DNA from: Clostridia bacterium
Lineage (GTDB): Bacteria; Bacillota; Clostridia; Christensenellales; Aristaeellaceae
Length of the DNA: 64,000 nt
Assembly (NCBI GenBank): GCA_017395685.1
Contig: JAFQOD010000022.1
Location: 48,821-112,820 of the forward strand
Direction of reading: 5' to 3'
Positions within the stretch are counted from its first letter, which is position 1. The number at the start of each line of letters is the position of its first letter. A program made the position numbers and the translations under genes. Under the pieces are notes generated by a model. That model was not told the origin of the DNA. It did no database searches and saw only the letters and a program-made list of their open reading frames with translations. Shown here one piece after another: positions 58,588-64,000 of this stretch.

Positions 58588-59169
58588 TCAGGCCCCCTTG
58601 TTTTGTTCTTTTTCTCTTTGTATCCGGAATAAATAATGCTTCTGATCTTCCAGCATGCCGTCCAGCCGCCGTGCGATCCACAGGATCAGCACCGAAAACA
58701 GCAGGGAGAGCACATCCGTTGTGATAAAGCCCAGGCAGGCGAGGGGATCATGCCCGGTCGCCAGGGCGACGGCCATTCTGCCCAGCTGCATGGCCAGGCA
58801 GGTCAGGAAGCCGTAGAGCATGGAAAGCAGCACGTCTTCCCGGATTTTCTGCCAGGTGATTTTCTTGATGAAGAAAAGCATCCCCAGCCCCGCCAGATTG
58901 CCCAGGCAGTAGATCAGATACTGGATGGGCGCCGCCCGGGAGGCAAGGCATACCGCCAGGCCGCCGGCCAGGGCGGGAAGAATTGCGAATGCGCCCCAGC
59001 GGATCATCACCAGCGCCGTTACCGCCGCCGTCAGCGACAGGGTATAGGGCTCCTTTGGAAACCATTGATTGGCTGCCAGGGCGATAAGGGATTCACACAG
59101 GCACAGCAGCGCCGTGAAAAAGATCAGATCCATTCCGCGGTACTGGCGGAAGGTGATTTGATTGCGCAT
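58588..59169 (-). CDS. Membrane protein at the head of the pectin importer operon, unknown
   Basis: A 193-residue protein with about six hydrophobic segments (LIFFTALLCLCESLIALA, LAGGLAVCLASRAAP, LLSMLYGFLTCLAMQLG, TDVLSLLFSVLILWIA) and a charged C-terminal helix (DQKHYLFRIQREKEQ). The layout recalls small substrate-capture membrane proteins but I see no signature. AGGAG is six bases before the ATG at 59169. As first gene after the promoter it should be made together with the importer. Confidence 0.75.
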   Translation of the reverse strand: MRNQITFRQYRGMDLIFFTALLCLCESLIALAANQWFPKEPYTLSLTAAVTALVMIRWGAFAILPALAGGLAVCLASRAAPIQYLIYCLGNLAGLGMLFFIKKITWQKIREDVLLSMLYGFLTCLAMQLGRMAVALATGHDPLACLGFITTDVLSLLFSVLILWIARRLDGMLEDQKHYLFRIQREKEQNKGA

Positions 59170-59248
59170 GGCCATCTCCTGATTTGGATGATTGATTTTT
59201 ATATGGGAGGGACGGATACCCCCCTCAAAAAGGAAGAAAAACAACAAA

Positions 59249-59254
59249 ATTATA
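59249..59254 (-). promoter_or_regulatory. -10 element of the pectin operon promoter
   Basis: A perfect TATAAT on the minus strand about 80 bases before the first gene. No acceptable -35 stands 16-18 bases upstream, which is what an activator-dependent (AraC) promoter would look like. The region 59170-59378 is AT-rich and otherwise empty. Confidence 0.5.
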
Positions 59255-59378
59255 CAAATATATTTTACAATTTTTCCTTTTTCCAGTACATATCCAAATC
59301 GAAAAAATATATGCACAAAATCGACATTTTCATATGAATATGCTATGGAATAAGGATCCTGTCCGGAAGGCTGATATT

Positions 59379-60860
59379 TTACAGCGTAACCCCATCTTTG
59401 AAGATGGCGATGCCCCGGCAGCCGTTTTTTTCACCCACGGTCTGCCGTCCGCTGGCGTAAGAAAGCACATCCTCCAGCAGCCGCTTTCCCGCATCCCGGA
59501 TGGGTTCGCCCTCGGCCACCGTGCCGGCATTGAAATCAATCCAGCCGGGCTTATGGGCGGCCAGGCGGCAATTGGTGGCGATTTTCACGGTGGGGGCGGG
59601 GGCGCCGAAGGGGGTGCCCCGGCCGGTGGTGAACAGGATCAAATGGGCGCCGGCGGCGGTGAGGGCGGTGGCGCTGACCAGATCATTGCCCGGACCGTAG
59701 AGCAGATTAAGGCCGGGGGTGACCACCTGCTCCCCGTAGCCGATCACATCGGATACCGGGGCGCTGCCCCCCTTCTGCACGCAGCCCAGGGATTTATCCT
59801 CCAGGGTGGTGATGCCCCCCGCCTTGTTGCCGGGGGAGGGATTTTCGTAAACCACCTGGCCGTGATCGGTGAAATATTGCTTGAAGCCGTTGATCATGCC
59901 CACGGTTTTCTGGAAAATTTCCTGATTTTCGCACCGGTTCATCAGGATGGTTTCTGCGCCGAACATTTCAGGCACTTCGGTCAGGATGGTGCTGCCCCCC
60001 TGGGCGATGAGCAGATCGCTGAAGGCGCCCACGGTGGGATTGGCGGTGATGCCGGAAAGGCCGTCGCTGCCGCCGCACTTCATGCCGATGATCAGCTTGC
60101 TGGCGGGCAGGCGCTGGCGCCGGAACTGCCCTGCATATTGGGCCAGCTGTTCCAGCAGCTTTCCGCCTTCTTCATATTCATCGCTTACCTCCTGGCAGGT
60201 GAGGAATTTTACCCGCTCTTCATCCCAATCCCCCAATTCTTCCTTGAATTGGGCCATGGTCAGGTTTTCGCAGCCCAGCCCCAGCACCAATACGCCCCCC
60301 GCATTGGGATGGCGGGCCAGGGCGCACAGCAGCTTTTTGGTATTCTCATGGTCGTCCCCCATCTGGCTGCAGCCGTAGGGGTGGGGGAATGCATACAGCC
60401 CGTCGATGGAGCCCTGCACCAGATGCTGATTGCGCTGCACCAGCTGTTCGGCAACGGAGTTTACGCAGCCCACGGTGGGAATGATCCACAGCTCATTGCG
60501 CACGGCGGCCCGGCCGTCGTTCCGCAGATAGCCCATGAAGGAGGCAGGCTCGGCTGCAGGCAGGGGATCAATTCCTGCAGGCTGATAGGTATATTCCAGC
60601 TCGCCGGACAGCCTGGTTTTTACATTATGGGTATGCACCCACTGCCCGGGGGCAATTTCTTCTTTGGCGGCGCCGATGGGGAAGCCGTATTTTACTACGG
60701 GCTGCCCGGCGGCAATGCAATTCAGGGCAAATTTATGGCCCTGGGGAATATCTTCCCTTGCAGTGAGGGAAAGATCGCAGATGGAAAGGGATTCCCCCTT
60801 TGTCACAGGGGAGAGTGCCACCGCCACATTGTCAGACGGATGAATGCGGATAATCTTCAT
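59379..60860 (-). CDS. uxaA: Altronate dehydratase
   Basis: A 493-residue enzyme. The N-terminal SAF domain (residues about 1-95: IIRIHPSDNVAVALSPVTKG, HKFALNCIAAGQPVVKYG) and the C-terminal UxaA domain (FMGYLRNDGRAAVRNELWIIPTVGCVNSVAEQL, GMKCGGSDGLSGITANP, HLILFTTGRGTPFG) are both present. It dehydrates D-altronate to 2-keto-3-deoxygluconate with an Fe or Mn centre. The start at 60860 follows GGAGGG; an upstream frame has no site. It lies 11 bp after uxaB. Confidence 0.96.
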   Translation of the reverse strand: MKIIRIHPSDNVAVALSPVTKGESLSICDLSLTAREDIPQGHKFALNCIAAGQPVVKYGFPIGAAKEEIAPGQWVHTHNVKTRLSGELEYTYQPAGIDPLPAAEPASFMGYLRNDGRAAVRNELWIIPTVGCVNSVAEQLVQRNQHLVQGSIDGLYAFPHPYGCSQMGDDHENTKKLLCALARHPNAGGVLVLGLGCENLTMAQFKEELGDWDEERVKFLTCQEVSDEYEEGGKLLEQLAQYAGQFRRQRLPASKLIIGMKCGGSDGLSGITANPTVGAFSDLLIAQGGSTILTEVPEMFGAETILMNRCENQEIFQKTVGMINGFKQYFTDHGQVVYENPSPGNKAGGITTLEDKSLGCVQKGGSAPVSDVIGYGEQVVTPGLNLLYGPGNDLVSATALTAAGAHLILFTTGRGTPFGAPAPTVKIATNCRLAAHKPGWIDFNAGTVAEGEPIRDAGKRLLEDVLSYASGRQTVGEKNGCRGIAIFKDGVTL

Positions 60861-60871
60861 AGGCCCTCCGT

Positions 60872-62359
60872 TTACAGCACCTGCTGCATAGCACAGTAGG
60901 CGCCCTTTTCCAGAATGCAGCAAAGGGATGCGGCCACCTTTTCTTCCAGCCCGGGGATCCGGGTCAGATCTTCGCCCCAGAAACTCTGATTGGAAAGCAC
61001 GTTATGGCACAGCGCATCCGGGGTATCATCTTTATGATCCAGGAAGAAGGCAAGCACACTTCCGTCATCCTTGATTTCATAGGCATTGCCGGCAGGGCGG
61101 ACGCCAATCAGCGCCCCGTTTTCCATCTTATCGCCGCGATAGAAGGCGATGAGGGAGGCAAGGCCCAGGGCAAGGCAGGGGGCAACTTTGCCGAAGCGAT
61201 GATAATACTCCTTCAGGCTGGGCAGGCAGCGGGCCTTCCATTTGCTGACGGAATTGAGGGCGATGGAGAGCAGCTGATGATCGATGAAGGGATTGGCAAA
61301 GCGCTCTTCCACGGATGCGGCGAAGGCGGTCAGCTCTTCCTTGGGCAGATCCAGGGTGGGGATGATTTCATCATAGATGGCTTTGTTCATATAGCCTTTG
61401 ATCACATCATCCTGCATGCAGTTTCTTACGATATCCTGCCCGGCCAGATAGGCCCCCAGCACCATGGTGGTATGGGCGCCGTTGAGGATGCGCACCTTGC
61501 GCTGCTTGTAGGGCTTGTGATCGGGGGTGACGATGACGGGCAGCTTCCCATCCACAAAGGGCAGCTCCTCCGCCAGCCACTGGGGTCCTTCAATAACCCA
61601 GGCACCGAAGATTTCGCCGGTATCAATGAGGGTATCCAGATAGCCGTTTTCGGCATTCAGCCGCTCCGCTTCATTCCGGGGATAGCCGGTCACGATCCGG
61701 TCCACCAGGGAAGAACAGAAAAGATTTTCTTCGTTGACCCAAGTTTTGAAATCCTCTCCCAGCTGCCACTGATCGATATAGTAGTTGACACAGCGCTTGA
61801 GCTCCTTGCCGTTATCATCAATCAGTTCGCAGGAAAGGATCACAAAGCCCTTGCCCTTTTCCCTGCCGAAATGCTGATACCGTTCATGAAGGAACCGGGT
61901 CAGCTTGGCGGGGAAGGATACGGGGGGCACCTGATCGTACAGGCTTTCGGGATCATATACGATGCCGGCCTCGGTGGTATTGGATACGATGTAGCGCAGA
62001 TCGGGGTTCCCGGCGCAGACCAGGAAGGCATCATAATCCTGATAGGGATTGATGCACCGGGAAACGCAGGAAATAACCCGCTTGTCGTTAACGGTTTTTC
62101 CATCCTGGAAGCCGCGCAGATACAGGGTATACAGGCCCTGCTGATCGTTTACCATATCGGTCAGGCCCTGGGCGATGGGCTGCACAAGGGCCACCTTCCC
62201 ATTGAAGCCGTGGCGTTCATTGCTCAGATCAAAGAAATAATCCACAAAGGCCCTCAGAAAGCCCCCTTCGCCGAACTGCAATACCTTTTCCGGGGCATTT
62301 TCCAGCATAAATTCATCATAATTCAGGGCCTTCAGGGTGGCATAATTCAATCGATCCAT
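60872..62359 (-). CDS. uxaB: Tagaturonate reductase (altronate oxidoreductase)
   Basis: A 495-residue member of the mannitol dehydrogenase family. The N-terminal NAD site reads LQFGEGGFLRAFVDYF. Catalytic lysine and neighbours lie in the KVRILNGAHTTMVLGAYLAG segment, typical of UxaB. It reduces D-tagaturonate to D-altronate, so it points to galacturonate (from pectin) rather than glucuronate. AGAGGT lies before the ATG. Operon with uxaA. Confidence 0.95.
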   Translation of the reverse strand: MDRLNYATLKALNYDEFMLENAPEKVLQFGEGGFLRAFVDYFFDLSNERHGFNGKVALVQPIAQGLTDMVNDQQGLYTLYLRGFQDGKTVNDKRVISCVSRCINPYQDYDAFLVCAGNPDLRYIVSNTTEAGIVYDPESLYDQVPPVSFPAKLTRFLHERYQHFGREKGKGFVILSCELIDDNGKELKRCVNYYIDQWQLGEDFKTWVNEENLFCSSLVDRIVTGYPRNEAERLNAENGYLDTLIDTGEIFGAWVIEGPQWLAEELPFVDGKLPVIVTPDHKPYKQRKVRILNGAHTTMVLGAYLAGQDIVRNCMQDDVIKGYMNKAIYDEIIPTLDLPKEELTAFAASVEERFANPFIDHQLLSIALNSVSKWKARCLPSLKEYYHRFGKVAPCLALGLASLIAFYRGDKMENGALIGVRPAGNAYEIKDDGSVLAFFLDHKDDTPDALCHNVLSNQSFWGEDLTRIPGLEEKVAASLCCILEKGAYCAMQQVL

Positions 62360-62405
62360 GGTTAAGACCTCTTTTCATTACATATTCATAGTTCTTGTCA
62401 TGTAT

Positions 62406-62434
62406 ACTTTAAACCGGAATGGACAGAATGTCAA
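62406..62434 (-). promoter_or_regulatory. Promoter of uxaB-uxaA
   Basis: On the minus strand perfect TTGACA (62429-62434), 17 bases, TAAAGT (62406-62411), about 47 bases before the start. Confidence 0.8.
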
Positions 62435-62460
62435 GTGAGGGGGAAAAACAGGCAAAATGA

Positions 62461-62489
62461 TTGCAATTCTTTCATATTGATGCTATAAT
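62461..62489 (+). promoter_or_regulatory. Promoter of the flavodiiron gene
   Basis: TTGCAA (62461-62466), 17 bases, TATAAT (62484-62489), 33 bases before the start. Confidence 0.75.
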
Positions 62490-62522
62490 CAGGGGCAATT
62501 TGTTTTTCAGGAGGCGCACAAG

Positions 62523-63836
62523 ATGCAGATCACCAAGGATATATATTATATCGGCGTCAATGATCATCAGGTGGATCTTTTTGAGGGCCAGTATGCGGTG
62601 CCCAACGGTATGAGCTATAATTCTTATCTCATCATGGATGAAAAGGTGGCCGTAATGGATACGGTGGACGCCGCCTTCACCCGGGAATGGATGGAAAATA
62701 TCAAGGCAGTGCTGGGGGATCAGGCCCCGGATTATCTGATCGTCCATCATATGGAGCCCGATCATTCCGCCAATATTTTTAATTTTCTTCAGGCTTATCC
62801 CGCTGTGCAGATTGTGGCATCCCAGAAGGCCATCCAGATGATGAAGAATTTCTTCGGCGTGGATTTTGCCGGCCGCAGCCTTGCCGTCAAGGATGGGGAT
62901 ACCCTCTCCCTGGGCGCCCATCAGCTTTCCTTCTATACCGCTCCCATGGTGTATTGGCCGGAGGTTATCGTTACCTATGATGCGGCTGCCAAGGCCCTTT
63001 TCTCTGCCGACAGCTTCGGCAAATTCGGCGCCCTGGATCATCAGGAGGATTGGGCCTGCGAGGCCCGTCGGTATTATTTCGGCATCGTGGGCAAATACGG
63101 CGCCCAGGTGCAGACGCTGCTGAAAAAGGTCGCTTCCCTGGATATGGAGATGATTCTGCCTCTTCACGGTCCGGTGCTGAAGGAGAATCTTGGCTACTAT
63201 CTGGGCCTGTATGATACCTGGTCTTCCTACCGGGCAGAAGATGAGGGCGTGCTGATCGCCTATACCTCCATTTACGGCAATACAAAAAAGGCCGTGACGG
63301 CCCTGGCCAAGGCGCTGGAGGAGCAGGGCTGCAGGAAGGTAGTGATCACCGATCTGGCCCGCAGCGACTGGGCCGAAGCGGTGGAGGATGCCTTCCGCTA
63401 TGATCGGCTGGTGCTGGCCACCACCACCTATAATGCCGATATCTTCCCCTTCATGCGGGCCTTCATCGATCATCTGACCGAACGGAATTATTCCAACCGG
63501 CGGGTTGCCTTCATCGAAAACGGCTCCTGGGCGCCCATGGCGAAAAAGGTGATGCAGGGCATGCTGGAAAAGAGCAGGAATCTTTCCTTTGCCGAAAATT
63601 CTGTGAAAATCCTTTCCGCCGTGAATGAAGAAAATATGGCCCAGATTGAGGCGCTGGCCAAGGAATTGTGCCAGGAAAAGGCCCCTGCCGCCCAGGAAGA
63701 AGAAAAAAACGAGAATCAGAAAAAATTCGTATGCAAAATCTGCGGCTATATCCATCAGGCCGATTCCCTGCCCGCTGATTTTAAATGCCCCTTATGCAAG
63801 CGGGGGGCGGAGTTCTTTGAAGAAGTGAAGGAATAA
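62523..63836 (+). CDS. Flavodiiron protein with C-terminal rubredoxin (flavorubredoxin-like)
   Basis: A 437-residue fusion. The metallo-beta-lactamase-like domain has the diiron ligands H76-x-E78-x-D80-H81, D163 (LFSADSF) and H215 (LPLHGPV). The position usually held by His in MVHWPE is Tyr144 here. The flavodoxin domain (about 240-385: LIAYTSIYGNTKKAV) binds FMN. The C-terminal rubredoxin (about 396-437) has CKIC and CPLC. Such proteins reduce O2 or NO and protect anaerobes. The start follows CAGGAGG. The IS3-like end begins 22 bp after its stop, so a native terminator may have been displaced. Confidence 0.94.
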   Translation: MQITKDIYYIGVNDHQVDLFEGQYAVPNGMSYNSYLIMDEKVAVMDTVDAAFTREWMENIKAVLGDQAPDYLIVHHMEPDHSANIFNFLQAYPAVQIVASQKAIQMMKNFFGVDFAGRSLAVKDGDTLSLGAHQLSFYTAPMVYWPEVIVTYDAAAKALFSADSFGKFGALDHQEDWACEARRYYFGIVGKYGAQVQTLLKKVASLDMEMILPLHGPVLKENLGYYLGLYDTWSSYRAEDEGVLIAYTSIYGNTKKAVTALAKALEEQGCRKVVITDLARSDWAEAVEDAFRYDRLVLATTTYNADIFPFMRAFIDHLTERNYSNRRVAFIENGSWAPMAKKVMQGMLEKSRNLSFAENSVKILSAVNEENMAQIEALAKELCQEKAPAAQEEEKNENQKKFVCKICGYIHQADSLPADFKCPLCKRGAEFFEEVKE

Positions 63837-63894
63837 TCTTTCCATTCCCCTGCTTTTTGAACTGTTCCCTGAATAACGGACAATAGAAAAAAGA

Positions 63895-63932
63895 CGCCTC
63901 CTGTTGTAGAATGGAAACTACGCCAGGAGGTG
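63895..63932 (+). promoter_or_regulatory. Hairpin that hides the IS orfA ribosome site
   Basis: CCTCCTG (63897-63903) pairs with CAGGAGG (63924-63930), which is the ribosome-binding site of orfA; GTAG/CTAC inside prolongs the stem after a small internal loop. Read-through transcripts from outside would fold this way and be poorly translated, a known strategy of insertion sequences. Confidence 0.75.
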
Positions 63933-63938
63933 TTTTAC

Positions 63939-64000
63939 ATGTCAAGAGAGTACACAAAGATAGAAGAATTGGTAGTCCTAATCGAACAAAGGCATGAACA
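63939..64000 (+). CDS. IS3-family OrfA (HTH) start, partial
   Basis: Twenty codons are visible (MSREYTKIEELVVLIEQRHE). They resemble the start of helix-turn-helix OrfA proteins of IS3 elements in Clostridia (YTKIEE...RHExGE). AGGAGGTG is 7 bases before the ATG. The reading frame continues beyond the window. Confidence 0.75.
   Translation, partial: MSREYTKIEELVVLIEQRHE

Larger units (their letters stand above)
63858..64000 (+). mobile_element. Left end of an IS3-family insertion sequence (cut by window edge)
   Basis: The left terminus begins TGAACTGTTCCC and continues to AACGGACAA, close to the ends I know from Clostridia IS3-family elements. About 80 bases further on begins an OrfA-like frame. 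The right end is outside the window. Confidence 0.8.

Overview
The window looks like a chromosomal segment of an anaerobic, Gram-positive Clostridia-type bacterium (Bacillota), probably a gut or rumen plant-polysaccharide degrader. The pointers are strong AGGAGG-type ribosome sites, TTGACA/TATAAT promoters, U-run terminators, 'MKKxL' signal peptides without outer-membrane systems, several oligosaccharide ABC importers, ECF sigma/anti-sigma pairs, and a flavodiiron protein with a rubredoxin tail. Christensenellales or a related order is my guess from protein style only.

Layout. 1-987 is the 5' part of a secreted vWA protein that runs off the window. 1247-7296 (minus) is an importer operon: DUF3798 binding protein, double-ATPase subunit and two permeases. 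7664-10192 holds a sodium/solute symporter and a Cys-rich coat-like protein. 10345-15294 (minus) is an operon of hslO with TPR, HEAT and zinc-ribbon/TPR proteins. 15321-17461 has the UPF0210/UPF0237(ACT) pair, with one copy of a two-hairpin repeat in each adjoining gap. 17622-21945 carries mnmE, a rho with a long disordered insert, and a YjjG-like phosphatase. 21943-22833 is a putative small mobile element with terminal inverted repeats and a ParB-like gene. 22831-27452 has two DegT aminotransferases, a nitroreductase and rarA. 27589-28318 is an eight-tRNA operon. 28589-45792 is housekeeping and accessory genes, a secreted GH26 mannanase, a beta-helix protein, an ABC sugar importer whose binding protein has a membrane segment at both ends, a MATE pump, and two ECF sigma/anti-sigma modules.

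46264-62359 is a coherent pectin locus. It has an AraC regulator, two MsmX/UgpC-type ATPases, LplB/YtcP-type permeases with a 686-aa binding protein, four small four-helix membrane proteins of unknown function, another unknown membrane protein at the operon head, a cytoplasmic GH28 and GH105, and the galacturonate enzymes UxaB and UxaA. The likely flow is import of pectic oligomers, intracellular hydrolysis, then reduction (UxaB) and dehydration (UxaA); the isomerase UxaC and the later 2-keto-3-deoxygluconate enzymes are not in the window. The window ends with a flavorubredoxin-like gene and, 22 bp after its stop, the left end of an IS3-family insertion sequence.

The best candidates for something undescribed are the small membrane proteins embedded in the pectin importer operon, the paired-hairpin intergenic repeat with compensatory changes, the TA-flanked inverted-repeat element with a ParB-like gene, and several structural oddities in known families (zinc-ribbon insert in a vWA domain, large exported insert in an ABC permease, missing diiron ligand in the flavodiiron protein).
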